Assembly: GCF_902506345.1 (NCBI RefSeq)
Contig: NZ_LR733413.1
Coordinates: forward strand, 3,111,198 to 3,175,197
DNA length: 64,000 nucleotides
Reading direction: 5' to 3'
DNA from: Flavobacterium sp. 9R
Lineage (GTDB): Bacteria; Bacteroidota; Bacteroidia; Flavobacteriales; Flavobacteriaceae
Position numbers and translations under genes: made by a program. The first letter of the stretch is position 1. Every line of letters starts with the position of its first letter. Under the pieces are notes generated by a model, which did not search any database, was not told the DNA's origin, and saw only the letters and a program-made list of their open reading frames with translations. Shown one piece after another: positions 42,762-52,717 of the stretch.

Positions 42762-42813
42762 GATTAGTTTGGGGTTTTAAATGTGAGAAAATCCTTTGTT
42801 TAAAAGGTTATAG

Positions 42814-42845
42814 TAAAGATAAGATTTTTTTTTACTGCAATCAAA
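42814..42845 (-). promoter_or_regulatory. Possible promoter of the usp gene
   Basis: Minus strand TTTG (42842-42845), a 20-bp spacer and TATCTTTA (42814-42821), one mismatch from TAnnTTTG. Confidence 0.4.
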
Positions 42846-42868
42846 TAAAATGATTTGTAAAAAAACAC

Positions 42869-42876
42869 TATATTTG
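42869..42876 (+). promoter_or_regulatory. Possible -7 box of the rimP-nusA-infB operon
   Basis: TATATTTG matches TAnnTTTG. The upstream -33 region is poor in TTTG. A start near 42883 would place the leader terminator hairpin about 22 nt into the transcript. Confidence 0.45.
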
Positions 42877-42904
42877 CACCGTTATTTATTAAAAGTTAAG
42901 TAAT

Positions 42905-42929
42905 GAGGGGACTAATGTCCCCTCTTTTT
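42905..42929 (+). terminator. Intrinsic terminator in the rimP leader (possible attenuator)
   Basis: A perfect GC-rich 8-bp stem GAGGGGAC / GTCCCCTC with a 4-nt loop TAAT and TTTTT, 20 nt before the rimP start codon and downstream of the likely promoter. No gene upstream on this strand needs it. Confidence 0.75.
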
Positions 42930-42948
42930 ATAAAATAGTTATAAAAAT

Positions 42949-43413
42949 ATGACATTTAAGGAAAAAGTAAATGCGTTAGTTGATGAAGCTTTATCAGAAA
43001 GACCTTCGGTTTTTTTGATAGATTTAGCTATTACCGATGCATTTAAGATAATCGTTTCGCTGGATGGAGATAATGGAGTAGCCCTGCAAGATTGTATTGA
43101 TATAAGCAGAGCTATAGAGAGTAATTTAGATAGAGAGGAACAAGATTTTTCTCTAGAAGTAGCCTCTGTAGGGGTTGGTTCACCTTTAAAAATGATTCGT
43201 CAATATAAAAAAAATGTTGGCAGAACATTAATTGTTAAAACAGAAACTGAAATTATTGAGGCAGAATTAGTTGAAGCTAACGATGTTTTTATAATTTTGT
43301 CTTGGAAAGCTAGAGAACCTAAGAAAGTTGGAAAAGGAAAGGAAACCGTTCAGAAAGAACTTCAGTTGCCTTACGCAGATATTAAAGAAGCAATTGTTAC
43401 AGTAACATTTTAA
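42949..43413 (+). CDS. rimP: Ribosome maturation factor RimP
   Basis: 154 aa. RimP helps assemble the 30S head and binds S12. It has the two-domain layout: an N-terminal alpha/beta domain ([40 protein letters not shown]) with the conserved [11 protein letters not shown] turn, and a C-terminal SH3-like domain ([23 protein letters not shown]). It is the first gene of rimP-nusA-infB, the conserved bacterial order, 13 nt before nusA. Confidence 0.95.
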   Translation: MTFKEKVNALVDEALSERPSVFLIDLAITDAFKIIVSLDGDNGVALQDCIDISRAIESNLDREEQDFSLEVASVGVGSPLKMIRQYKKNVGRTLIVKTETEIIEAELVEANDVFIILSWKAREPKKVGKGKETVQKELQLPYADIKEAIVTVTF

Positions 43414-43426
43414 TTAAAGAATTCGC

Positions 43427-44680
43427 ATGGAAAATTTAGCATTAATCGATTCATTTTCAGAGTTTAAAGATGATAAACTTATTGATCGTGTAACGCTTAT
43501 GGCAATTTTAGAAGATGTATTTAGAAATGCATTGAAAAAGAAATATGGTTCAGATGATAACTTCGATATTATTATAAATCCTGATAAAGGAGATATGGAA
43601 ATTTGGAGAAGGAGAGTTATTGTTGCTGATGAGGATTTGGATTTCGAAAATGAAGAAATTACTTTAACAGAAGCTCGTAAGATTGAAGCCGACTTTGAAA
43701 TTGGTGAAGAAGTATCTGAAGAGGTTAAATTGATTGATTTAGGAAGAAGAGCAATTCTTGCTTTGCGTCAAAATTTGATTTCAAAAATACATGAACACGA
43801 TAATACCAATCTTTACAAACAATTTAAAGATATTATTGGAGATATTTACACTGCCGAAGTACACCATGTGCGTCCAAGAGTTGTAATTTTGGTTGATGAT
43901 GAAGGGAATGAAATTGTTTTGCCAAAAGAGAAACAAATTCCTTCAGATTTCTTCAGAAAAGGAGATAACGTTCGTGGAATTATCGAGAGTGTTGAGCTTA
44001 AAGGTAATAAGCCACAAATTATTATGTCTAGAACTTCTGAGAAGTTTTTAGAAAAATTGTTTGAACAAGAGATTCCAGAGGTATTTGATGGTTTGATTAT
44101 GGTGAAGAATGTGGTGAGAATTCCTGGTGAGAAAGCAAAAGTAGCGGTTGATTCTTATGATGATAGAATTGATCCAGTAGGTGCTTGTGTGGGAATGAAA
44201 GGATCTCGTATCCACGGAATTGTAAGAGAGTTAGGTAATGAGAATATTGATGTAATCAATTATACAAATAATATTCAATTGTATATTACAAGAGCATTAA
44301 GTCCTGCTAAAGTATCTTCGATTAAAATTAACGAAGAGACCAAACGCGCTGAAGTGTTTTTGAAATTAGAAGAAGTTTCTAAAGCTATCGGACGTGGTGG
44401 ACACAATATTAAATTAGCAGGAATGCTTACGGGTTATGAATTAGATGTAATTCGTGAAGGTGATATTGCTGGTGCTACAGCTGATGAGGATGATGTTGAA
44501 TTGACTGAGTTTTCAGATGAAATAGAAGACTGGGTAATAGAAGAATTCGCGAAAATTGGTTTAGATACTGCAAAAAGTATTTTGAAACAAGAAGTAGAAG
44601 ATTTAGTTAGAAGAACAGATCTAGAAGAAGAAACAATTTTAGATGTAATGAGAATTTTGAAAGAAGAATTCGATAGTTAA
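43427..44680 (+). CDS. nusA: Transcription termination/antitermination factor NusA
   Basis: 417 aa. N-terminal RNA-polymerase-binding domain (1-130), an S1 domain (about 135-200), and two KH domains (about 210-345; GACVGMKGSRIHGIVRELGNE and AIGRGGHNIKLAGMLTGYEL). It lacks the C-terminal acidic repeats of the E. coli protein, as usual in Bacteroidota. NusA enhances pausing and hairpin-dependent termination and takes part in rRNA antitermination. An intrinsic terminator in the leader of its own operon makes feedback control plausible. Confidence 0.96.
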   Translation: MENLALIDSFSEFKDDKLIDRVTLMAILEDVFRNALKKKYGSDDNFDIIINPDKGDMEIWRRRVIVADEDLDFENEEITLTEARKIEADFEIGEEVSEEVKLIDLGRRAILALRQNLISKIHEHDNTNLYKQFKDIIGDIYTAEVHHVRPRVVILVDDEGNEIVLPKEKQIPSDFFRKGDNVRGIIESVELKGNKPQIIMSRTSEKFLEKLFEQEIPEVFDGLIMVKNVVRIPGEKAKVAVDSYDDRIDPVGACVGMKGSRIHGIVRELGNENIDVINYTNNIQLYITRALSPAKVSSIKINEETKRAEVFLKLEEVSKAIGRGGHNIKLAGMLTGYELDVIREGDIAGATADEDDVELTEFSDEIEDWVIEEFAKIGLDTAKSILKQEVEDLVRRTDLEEETILDVMRILKEEFDS

Positions 44681-44732
44681 ATCTATATTCTTCTAACAAC
44701 ACAACAAAATAAGATAATAATAAAAAGGTTTT

Positions 44733-47588
44733 ATGTCTGAAGAGAGAATAATAAGAATAAACAAAGTTTTAAGGGAATTGAATATTTCTTTAGAAAGAGC
44801 TGTGGATTATCTTAAGGATAAAGGGATTGCTATTGAGTCAAATCCAAACACAAAAATTTCTGAAGATGTATACAATGTCTTGTGCGGTCAGTTTGCTGGT
44901 GACAAAGGGAATAAAGAGGCGTCGAAAGAAGTAGGTGAGGAAAAAAGAAAGGAAAAAGAAGCGTTGCGCATTGAGCGTGAAAAGGAAATCGAAAACAAAC
45001 GCAAAGCAGACGAAGAACGTTTAAGACAACAAGAAATTATCAAAGCAAGAGCTGTGGTTACAGGTCCTGTTCAAGTAGGTAAAATTGATCTTAATCCGAA
45101 AAAAGTTGCTCCTGTTTCTAATCCAACTATTGCTGTAGAAAAGCCAGAAGTTCCAGCTGTAAAAGCAACTGAACCTGTAGTTGAAACTAAACCAATTTCT
45201 CCAGAAAAACCTTCAACAGACCAACCAGTTGCGAAGCCAATTGCTGGTATTAAAGAAAAAGAAGTAGTTAAAGAAGTGACACCAGTTGTAGAGAAAACTT
45301 CTTCAGCTCCTGTTGCTCCTGTTTCAGACGAACCAGTTGAGGAAACTATTACAACTCAATACCAAAAGTTGTCAGGAACTACACTTACAGGTCAAATTAT
45401 TGATTTATCTCAATTCAATAAGCCTAAAAAGAAAAAAGAAGATCCAAAGATTACTCCAAACAAACCTGGTACTCCTGGGGCTGCTGGAGCAAACAATGCA
45501 AATAAGAATAAGCGTAAAAGAATAGCGCCTAAGCCAGGTGCTCCTAAACCGCCAACTACACCAGGTGCTCCAAATCCAAATAAAATCACTCCTAATACAG
45601 GCGGTGGGTTTAATGCGAATAGAAGTGCAAGACCTGGATTTGTAAAAGGAAATCGTCCTGCTATTGTAGCTAAAGTTGAGCCTACAGAGGAAGAAGTGAA
45701 AAATCAAATTCGCGAGACTCTTGAAAAGCTTCAAGGGAAAGGTGGAAAATCTAAAGCGGCTAAATACCGTAGAGAGAAAAGAGAAACGCATCGTCAAAAA
45801 ACTGATGATGAACAAAGAGCATTAGATGAGGGAAGCAAAACAATCAAGGTAACTGAGTTTGTTACTGTTGGTGAAATTGCGATTATGATGGATGTGCCAA
45901 TTACTAAAGTTATAGGTACTTGTATGTCTCTTGGAATCATGGTAACCATGAATCAACGTTTGGATGCTGAGACTTTGACTATTGTTTGTGATGAATTTGG
46001 ATATGAAGTAGAATTTATCACTGTTGATATTGAAGAAGCGATTCAAGTAGTTGAAGATAAAGAAGAAGATTTAGTAACACGTGCTCCTATTGTTACCGTA
46101 ATGGGTCACGTCGATCACGGAAAAACATCTTTACTTGATTATATTCGTAAAGAAAATGTAATTGCAGGAGAATCTGGAGGTATCACACAGCACATTGGAG
46201 CTTATGGGGTAACTTTAGATAACGGACAAAAAATTGCTTTCTTAGATACACCGGGTCACGAAGCTTTTACCGCGATGCGTGCACGTGGAGCTCAAGTTAC
46301 GGATATCGCAATTATTGTTATTGCAGCAGATGATGACATCATGCCACAAACGAAAGAGGCGATTTCTCACGCTCAAGCTGCAGGTGTTCCGATTATATTT
46401 GCTATCAATAAAATTGATAAACCAAATGCTAATCCAGATAAGGTAAAAGAAAGATTGGCTGGTATGAACCTTTTGGTGGAAGACTGGGGTGGAAAAATTC
46501 AATCTCATGACATTTCTGCTAAAGTAGGTACTGGTGTGAAAGAATTACTGGAAAAAGTATTATTAGAAGCTGAAATTTTAGATTTAAAATCTAATCCAAA
46601 TAAATCTGCTCAAGGAACGGTTGTTGAAGCCTTTTTGGATAAAGGAAAGGGTTATGTTTCGACTATCCTAGTACAACATGGTACATTAAGAGTAGGGGAT
46701 TATATGTTGGCAGGTAAGCATCACGGGAAAATTAAAGCGATGCATGATGAACGTGGACATGTTGTTAAAGAAGCAGGTCCTTCTACTCCGGTTTCTGTTT
46801 TAGGATTAGATGGTGCTGCAACAGCAGGTGATAAGTTTAATGTTTTTGAAGACGAAAAAGAGGCAAAACAAATTGCTGCTAAACGTTCTCAATTGATGCG
46901 TGAACAATCTGTAAGAACGCAACGTCATATTACTCTTGATGAGATTGGACGAAGAATTGCTTTGGGTCAATTTAAAGAACTTAATATTATTCTTAAAGGG
47001 GATGTGGATGGTTCAGTTGAGGCGTTGTCAGATTCGTTCTCTAAATTGTCTACAGATGAAATTCAAATTAATATTATACATAAAGGGGTTGGAGCTATTA
47101 CTGAAACAGATGTAATGTTGGCTTCTGCATCCGATGCAATTATTATTGGATTTAACGTTCGTCCTGCTGGAAATGCAAGACAGCTTGCAGATAAGGAAGA
47201 AATCGACATTCGTTACTACTCTATCATTTATGCCGCAATTGATGACTTAAAAGATGCAATGGAAGGTATGTTGGCTCCTGAGATGAAAGAAGAAGTTTTA
47301 GGAACTGCTGAAATTAGAGAAATATTCAAAATATCTAAAGTTGGTTCTATTGCTGGTAGTATGGTAATGGATGGTAAAATCACCAAGAATGCCAAAATTA
47401 GAATTGTACGTGATGGTGTAGTTATCTTTGAAGGTGAGCTTTTAGCGTTAAAACGTTTTAAAGATGATGTTAAAGAAGTTGCCAAAGGTTATGATTGTGG
47501 TATCCAGGTAAAAGGATTCAACGATATCGAAGAAAGAGATATTATTGAAGCTTATCACGAAGTTGCAATTAAAAAGAAACTTAAATAG
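44733..47588 (+). CDS. infB: Translation initiation factor IF-2
   Basis: 951 aa. The N-terminal IF2N helix ([24 protein letters not shown]) is followed by a long low-complexity Lys/Glu/Pro/Ala region (about 65-330, Pro-Gly-Ala repeats 240-300). The G domain has G1 GHVDHGKT (458-465), G3 DTPGH (505-509) and G4 NKID (559-562). Domains II, III and IV follow to the end. IF-2 positions initiator tRNA on the 30S and promotes subunit joining. It is the last gene of the operon; a strong terminator follows at 47609. Confidence 0.97.
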   Translation: MSEERIIRINKVLRELNISLERAVDYLKDKGIAIESNPNTKISEDVYNVLCGQFAGDKGNKEASKEVGEEKRKEKEALRIEREKEIENKRKADEERLRQQEIIKARAVVTGPVQVGKIDLNPKKVAPVSNPTIAVEKPEVPAVKATEPVVETKPISPEKPSTDQPVAKPIAGIKEKEVVKEVTPVVEKTSSAPVAPVSDEPVEETITTQYQKLSGTTLTGQIIDLSQFNKPKKKKEDPKITPNKPGTPGAAGANNANKNKRKRIAPKPGAPKPPTTPGAPNPNKITPNTGGGFNANRSARPGFVKGNRPAIVAKVEPTEEEVKNQIRETLEKLQGKGGKSKAAKYRREKRETHRQKTDDEQRALDEGSKTIKVTEFVTVGEIAIMMDVPITKVIGTCMSLGIMVTMNQRLDAETLTIVCDEFGYEVEFITVDIEEAIQVVEDKEEDLVTRAPIVTVMGHVDHGKTSLLDYIRKENVIAGESGGITQHIGAYGVTLDNGQKIAFLDTPGHEAFTAMRARGAQVTDIAIIVIAADDDIMPQTKEAISHAQAAGVPIIFAINKIDKPNANPDKVKERLAGMNLLVEDWGGKIQSHDISAKVGTGVKELLEKVLLEAEILDLKSNPNKSAQGTVVEAFLDKGKGYVSTILVQHGTLRVGDYMLAGKHHGKIKAMHDERGHVVKEAGPSTPVSVLGLDGAATAGDKFNVFEDEKEAKQIAAKRSQLMREQSVRTQRHITLDEIGRRIALGQFKELNIILKGDVDGSVEALSDSFSKLSTDEIQINIIHKGVGAITETDVMLASASDAIIIGFNVRPAGNARQLADKEEIDIRYYSIIYAAIDDLKDAMEGMLAPEMKEEVLGTAEIREIFKISKVGSIAGSMVMDGKITKNAKIRIVRDGVVIFEGELLALKRFKDDVKEVAKGYDCGIQVKGFNDIEERDIIEAYHEVAIKKKLK

Positions 47589-47608
47589 CATTTAGTTTTA
47601 TATAAAGT

Positions 47609-47638
47609 AAAAACGCCTCAATTATTTGAGGCGTTTTT
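47609..47638. terminator. Bidirectional terminator after infB
   Basis: The perfect 13-bp stem AAAAACGCCTCAA / TTGAGGCGTTTTT with a 4-nt loop lies between convergent infB and the SPOR gene. Confidence 0.9.
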
Positions 47639-47666
47639 GTTTTCAATAGTTTTAAAATACTCTTTT

Positions 47667-48056
47667 TTATTTTGAAGGTTTGATCAATAAAATGTTTTTG
47701 TATTTTTTTTGAAACTCAATTAGATTTCTTTCTGCTTCCATTCTGGTTCTGTAATTTCCAACCCATACTTTGTAATTTGGAGTTTGAAATATTATGGTTG
47801 CTTCAGTGTTTTTGTTTTCTAGTTTGAATTCATTTAGAGATTTTTTTGCAAGTTCGCTAACACCACTAAAAATCTGAATTTTATACCTGTTATTTATTGA
47901 TAAAGAGGTGTTTGATTTTCTTTTCTCATTTAATAACTGCTCTACTTTTGGATCTTGATTGCTGAATGTGTTTTTATTTTGAGCTTGTAATTTCGCTAAC
48001 GATGTAGTGATTAAAAATGTTAATAATATCGATGTCTTGATTGATGTGTATTTCAT
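47667..48056 (-). CDS. Exported SPOR-domain protein
   Basis: 129 aa from the ATG at 48056, which begins a signal peptide (MKYTSIKTSILLTFLITTSLAKLQAQ); an in-frame ATG 7 codons earlier adds charged residues. Residues about 58-128 form a SPOR domain (RYKIQIFSGVSELAKKSLNEFKLENK, then YKVWVGNYRTRMEAERNLIEFQKKY). SPOR domains bind peptidoglycan stripped of stem peptides, often at the division site. It is a single-gene unit, convergent with infB and divergent from the act operon. Confidence 0.85.
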   Translation of the reverse strand: MKYTSIKTSILLTFLITTSLAKLQAQNKNTFSNQDPKVEQLLNEKRKSNTSLSINNRYKIQIFSGVSELAKKSLNEFKLENKNTEATIIFQTPNYKVWVGNYRTRMEAERNLIEFQKKYKNILLIKPSK

Positions 48057-48157
48057 AACTAATTGGTTTTTACGCAAAAGTACTACTTAATGAATATATT
48101 CAGAATAAAATATTTATTTAGAATCAATATAAATTGAAATTAAGACTATTTTAAGGT

Positions 48158-48187
48158 TTTGTGAATAGTTCTTAAAGTGTATTTTTG
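48158..48187 (+). promoter_or_regulatory. Promoter of the act-cox operon
   Basis: TTTG (48158-48161), an 18-bp spacer and TATTTTTG (48180-48187), a full consensus match. The predicted leader is about 78 nt. Confidence 0.65.
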
Positions 48188-48271
48188 TCGAATATTTTAA
48201 AAAAAGTGATTTTTATCATGGTTTAGTTCTGATGAATTCACGACAATATTGTAGATAATTACTATAACTAT

Positions 48272-49597
48272 ATGAAAAAGATGGGTAACCATAGTTCGAT
48301 TACAAGGAAATTATGTTTGAGTTTAGCATTGATGCTGACTGTATCCTTGAGTTTGTTTGCACAAGATCCTGCTCCTGCAGATGCTACTGCTGCTCCTGCT
48401 GCAACTTCTGGAGGTGATGCTGTTAAAGGAAAAGAGCTTTTTAATGCCAATTGTGCTGCTTGTCATAAATTAGATGCTAAAGCAACTGGGCCAGCGCTAA
48501 GAGGTGTTGCTTCCAAGTATGAAATGGCATGGATTTACAAGTGGGTAAAGAATAGTTCTGATTTAATTAAATCTGGTGATGCTGCTGCTGTAAAAGTATT
48601 TGAAGAAAATAATAAAGCGGTAATGACTGCATTTCCTCAATTGTCAGAAGGAGATATTGATAATATTATAGCTTACACATCTGAACCTAAAGCAGAAGCT
48701 CCTGCTGCGGCTGCAGGTGCTCCAGCTGTAGACGCGGCTAAAACTAGTGATAGCGGAATAAGTAACAATGTTATTCTTGGTGCTTTGGCATTAGTAATGG
48801 CAATGTTGGTTGTTTTGTTGTTTTTGGTAAACAACGTTTTGAGAAAAGTTGCAAAAGCCAATGGTATTGAAGTTGAACCAAAAACTCCTTCGTTGCCAAT
48901 TTGGAAAGCGTTTGCAAAAAATCAATTTTTAGTTTTAGTTACTGCAATTCTTTTATTGTTGAGTAGTGCTTATTTTGTATATGGTTATTTAATGCAAGTT
49001 GGAGTTGATCAAGATTATGCTCCTATTCAGCCTATTCATTACTCTCACAAAATACATGCTGGTGATAATGAGATTAACTGTAAGTACTGTCACTCTGCTG
49101 CAAGAGTAAGTAAAAATGCTGGTATTCCTTCTTTGAATGTTTGTATGAACTGTCATAAAAACATTTCTGAAGTGGCTGAAACTACTGCTACTCCAGAATA
49201 CAGCAAAGCTTTCTATGATGAACAAATTCAAAAATTGTATGCCGCTGTAGGTTGGGATAAATCAACTCAATCGTATACTGGTAAAACGCAACCAGTTAAG
49301 TGGGTTCGTATTCATAATTTACCAGACTTTGTATACTTTAATCACTCTCAACACGTAACTGTTGCTGGTATTGAATGTCAAACTTGTCACGGACCTGTTG
49401 AAACTTATGAAATTCAAAAGCAATTCGCTCCTTTAACTATGGGATGGTGTATTGATTGTCATAGAAAAACTGATGTTAAGACAGAGGGTAATGAATATTA
49501 TACCAAAATTCACGAACAACTTTCAAAAAAGTATGGTGTTGAGAAATTGACAGCTGCTCAAATGGGAGGTTTAGAGTGTGGTAAATGCCACTATTAA
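48272..49597 (+). CDS. actA: Alternative complex III subunit ActA, multiheme cytochrome c
   Basis: 441 aa. A signal/anchor (about 12-30) leads to a monoheme cytochrome c domain (CAACH, 61-65; distal Met M118 region), then an Ala/Pro linker, a helix (168-188), a second helix (218-240) and a pentaheme domain: CKYCH (270), CMNCH (291), CQTCH (369), CIDCH (393), CGKCH (436). ActA carries electrons out of the quinol-oxidising complex. The extra N-terminal heme domain, giving six motifs in one chain, could pass electrons onward to the oxidase. It is the first gene of actABCDEF-coxBA and has its own promoter. Confidence 0.93.
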   Translation: MKKMGNHSSITRKLCLSLALMLTVSLSLFAQDPAPADATAAPAATSGGDAVKGKELFNANCAACHKLDAKATGPALRGVASKYEMAWIYKWVKNSSDLIKSGDAAAVKVFEENNKAVMTAFPQLSEGDIDNIIAYTSEPKAEAPAAAAGAPAVDAAKTSDSGISNNVILGALALVMAMLVVLLFLVNNVLRKVAKANGIEVEPKTPSLPIWKAFAKNQFLVLVTAILLLLSSAYFVYGYLMQVGVDQDYAPIQPIHYSHKIHAGDNEINCKYCHSAARVSKNAGIPSLNVCMNCHKNISEVAETTATPEYSKAFYDEQIQKLYAAVGWDKSTQSYTGKTQPVKWVRIHNLPDFVYFNHSQHVTVAGIECQTCHGPVETYEIQKQFAPLTMGWCIDCHRKTDVKTEGNEYYTKIHEQLSKKYGVEKLTAAQMGGLECGKCHY

Positions 49598-49631
49598 AAG
49601 AAATTATTAAGATTTAATATTTATATATAAT

Positions 49632-52600
49632 ATGTCATCAAACAAAAAATACTGGAAAAGTGTTGAAGAGCTAGACGGAAATAGTTCTATTGTTGAGGCG
49701 CTTAAGAATAACGAGTTTGTTGAAGAGATTCCTACCGATGAATTTTTGGGTAATAGTGATAAATTGTCTTCTTCTACTTCACGTCGTGATTTTTTAAAGT
49801 ACGTTGGTTTTAGTACGGCAGCTGCCACATTAGCTGCTTGTGAAGGACCAGTTAACAAATCAATACCATACGTGTTGCAACCTGAAGAAATCATTCCAGG
49901 TGTAGCTGATTATTATGCTACAACTGTTTTTGATGGTTTTGATTTTGCTAATTTATTAGTAAAAACTCGTGAAGGGCGACCTATTAAAATTGATAATAAT
50001 ACCATTGCAGGAGCTAAATTTTCTGCCAATGCTAGAATACACGCATCTATATTGTCTTTGTATGACAATATGCGTTTAAAAGAACCAAAAGTTGCAGGTA
50101 ATGCTGCTTCTTGGTCAACAGTTGATTCAAAATTAAAATCAAGTATTGCTGAAGCTAAAGCTAAAGCAGGTCAAGTTGTGTTTTTAACGAATACTTTGGC
50201 GAGTCCTTCTACTGAAAAATTAATTGCTGAATTTATAGCTAAAAATCCAAATGCTAAACATGTAGTTTATGATGCTGTATCTTCTTCTGAAGCTTTAGAT
50301 GCATTTCAAACTGTTTATGGGAAAAGAGCTTTAGTTGACTATGATTTCTCAAAAGCTTCTTTGATTGTTTCTGTAGGAGCTGATTTCTTAGGAGATTGGC
50401 AAGGTGGTGGATTTGATGCTGGTTATGCGCAAGGAAGAATCCCTAAAGCAGGAAAAATGTCTCGTCATTTTCAATTTGAAGCTAATATGACATTATCTGG
50501 TGCTGCTGCTGATAAGCGTGTACCGATGACTGTTGCTAATCAAAAGCAAGCTTTAGTTCAAATATATAACATCGTTACTGGAAGCAATGTTTCAGTAAAA
50601 TTAGATGATAAATTCAAAGCTGAAGTTACAAAAGCAGCGCAACAATTAAAATCTGCTGGATCTAAAGGTGTTTTAGTTTCTGGAATTCAAGATGTTAATG
50701 CGCAATTGTTAGTTTTGGCAATTAATCAATCTTTGTCTAGTGAAGCGTTTGTTACTTCTGGTGCACGTTTAATTAGAAAAGGTTCTAACGCTGCTGTTGC
50801 GCAATTAATAAAAGATATGAATGCTGGTGCTGTTCATACTTTAATTATGAGTGGAGTTAATCCAGTGTATACTCTAGCGGATAGCAAATCATTTAGTAAT
50901 GGTTTGAAGAAAGTAACTACTTCAGTTGCTTTAACAATAAAAGAGGATGAGACTGCTTTATTAGCTACTATTGCTGCTCCAGTACCTCATTATTTAGAAT
51001 CTTGGGGTGATTTAAGTTTAACTGAAGGTACATACAGTATCACTCAGCCGACTATTCGTCCTTTATTCAATACTAAACAATTTCAAGATGTACTATTGTC
51101 TTTAAATGGTATAGCAGGTACATATTATGATTATTTAAAATCTGTTTCATCTGGAATCATTGCTGGCTCTTCTTGGAATAAAGTATTACATGATGGTGTT
51201 TATGTAGGGGCTATTTCAGCTGTTTCAGCTGGTACCGCAAATTATCTTGGCGCAGCTAATGCTTTAGCTAGTTCAACTACTACAAAAGGTCTTGAGTTGG
51301 TATTGTATACTAAAACAGGAATGGGTGATGGTCAACAAGCAAATAATCCTTGGTTACAAGAGTTCCCAGACCCAATAACAAGAGTTTCTTGGGATAACTA
51401 TATTACAGTATCTAATGCAGATGCAAAAAAGTTAGGGCTTACTAATGAAATAGTTGCTAATGGTGGATTGAATGGTTCATACGTAAAATTAACTTCTAAT
51501 GGGGTTACTTTAGAAAATGTTCCGGTGATAGTTCAACCAGGTCAAGCTGTAGGTACTGTTGGTTTTGCTTTAGGATATGGACGTAAAGCTGCTCTTAAAG
51601 AAGAAATGCAAGTAGGTATTAACGCTTACTCATTGTATAAAGATTTTAATGATTTACAAAACGTAACCCTAGAATTGTCTTCTGGAGAACATGAGTTTGC
51701 TTGTGTACAAGGTCAAAAAACATTAATGGGTCGTGGAGATATTATTAAAGAAACAACTTTAGAAATTTTCAATACTAAAGATGCAGAAATTTGGAACGAG
51801 AAACCGATGGTATCTTTAGATCATAAAGAAGTAGAAGCTACTTCTGTTGGATTATGGGATTCTTTTGATCGTTCAATTGGTCATCATTTTAATCTTTCTA
51901 TTGATTTGAATGCTTGTACTGGTTGTGGGGCATGTGTTATAGCTTGTCATGCTGAAAATAACGTTCCAGTTGTTGGAAAAGATGAAGTAAGAAGAAGTAG
52001 AGATATGCACTGGTTGCGTATTGATAGATATTACTCTTCAGAAAGTACTTTTGAAGGTGATGTAGAAAGAAAAGAAAACATTGCTGGACTTTCAAGCTCT
52101 TTATCTACTTTTAACGAAATGGAGAAAGCTGGAGATAATCCACAAGTTTCTTTCCAACCAGTAATGTGTCAACACTGTAATCACGCACCTTGTGAAACAG
52201 TTTGTCCTGTGGCAGCGACTTCTCACGGACGTCAAGGTCAAAATCAAATGGCATATAACCGTTGTGTAGGAACTCGTTACTGTGCTAATAACTGTCCTTA
52301 TAAAGTACGTCGTTTTAACTGGTTCTTGTATAACAAAAACAGTGAGTTCGATTACCATATGAATGATGATTTGGGTAGAATGGTATTGAATCCAGATGTT
52401 AACGTACGTTCTCGTGGAGTTATGGAGAAATGTTCTATGTGTATTCAAATGACACAAGCAACAATTCTTAAAGCAAAAAGAGAAGGTAGAGAAATCAAAG
52501 ATGGTGAATTCCAAACAGCTTGTTCAAATGCTTGTTCTTCTGGAGCTATGATATTTGGAGATGTTAATGATAAAGAAGCCGTAGTTACTAAATTAGCTGC

Positions 52601-52682
52601 AGACGAAAGATCATATCATTTGTTAGAGCACGTAGGAACAAAACCAAACGTGGTTTACCAAGTTAAAGTTAGAAATATCTAG
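49632..52682 (+). CDS. actB: Alternative complex III subunit ActB, Fe-S/molybdopterin-like
   Basis: 1016 aa. The N-terminal twin-arginine signal TSRRDFLKYVGF (49-60) ends with a lipobox-like Cys70. Residues about 75-700 form a molybdopterin-oxidoreductase-like domain that in ACIII has lost its cofactor. The C-terminal 270 residues carry ferredoxin-type cysteine clusters: CTGCGACVIAC (from C762), CQHCNHAPCETVCP, CVGTRYCANNCP, and CSMC with CSNAC, enough for three [4Fe-4S] and one [3Fe-4S]. Translocation is expected by the Tat system. Electrons pass from quinol through these clusters to the hemes of ActA. Confidence 0.95.
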   Translation: MSSNKKYWKSVEELDGNSSIVEALKNNEFVEEIPTDEFLGNSDKLSSSTSRRDFLKYVGFSTAAATLAACEGPVNKSIPYVLQPEEIIPGVADYYATTVFDGFDFANLLVKTREGRPIKIDNNTIAGAKFSANARIHASILSLYDNMRLKEPKVAGNAASWSTVDSKLKSSIAEAKAKAGQVVFLTNTLASPSTEKLIAEFIAKNPNAKHVVYDAVSSSEALDAFQTVYGKRALVDYDFSKASLIVSVGADFLGDWQGGGFDAGYAQGRIPKAGKMSRHFQFEANMTLSGAAADKRVPMTVANQKQALVQIYNIVTGSNVSVKLDDKFKAEVTKAAQQLKSAGSKGVLVSGIQDVNAQLLVLAINQSLSSEAFVTSGARLIRKGSNAAVAQLIKDMNAGAVHTLIMSGVNPVYTLADSKSFSNGLKKVTTSVALTIKEDETALLATIAAPVPHYLESWGDLSLTEGTYSITQPTIRPLFNTKQFQDVLLSLNGIAGTYYDYLKSVSSGIIAGSSWNKVLHDGVYVGAISAVSAGTANYLGAANALASSTTTKGLELVLYTKTGMGDGQQANNPWLQEFPDPITRVSWDNYITVSNADAKKLGLTNEIVANGGLNGSYVKLTSNGVTLENVPVIVQPGQAVGTVGFALGYGRKAALKEEMQVGINAYSLYKDFNDLQNVTLELSSGEHEFACVQGQKTLMGRGDIIKETTLEIFNTKDAEIWNEKPMVSLDHKEVEATSVGLWDSFDRSIGHHFNLSIDLNACTGCGACVIACHAENNVPVVGKDEVRRSRDMHWLRIDRYYSSESTFEGDVERKENIAGLSSSLSTFNEMEKAGDNPQVSFQPVMCQHCNHAPCETVCPVAATSHGRQGQNQMAYNRCVGTRYCANNCPYKVRRFNWFLYNKNSEFDYHMNDDLGRMVLNPDVNVRSRGVMEKCSMCIQMTQATILKAKREGREIKDGEFQTACSNACSSGAMIFGDVNDKEAVVTKLAADERSYHLLEHVGTKPNVVYQVKVRNI

Positions 52683-52717
52683 TAAAAAAAATTAATTAAG
52701 AATCAATATAAAGGATT

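Noticed and set aside
45405..45815. 136-codon open frame opposite infB
   Set aside because: It is antisense to the low-complexity region of IF-2 and is Ser/Arg/Phe-rich as a complement of Lys/Glu codons.
52101..52514. 137-codon open frame opposite the Fe-S domain of actB
   Set aside because: It is antisense to four conserved cysteine clusters.
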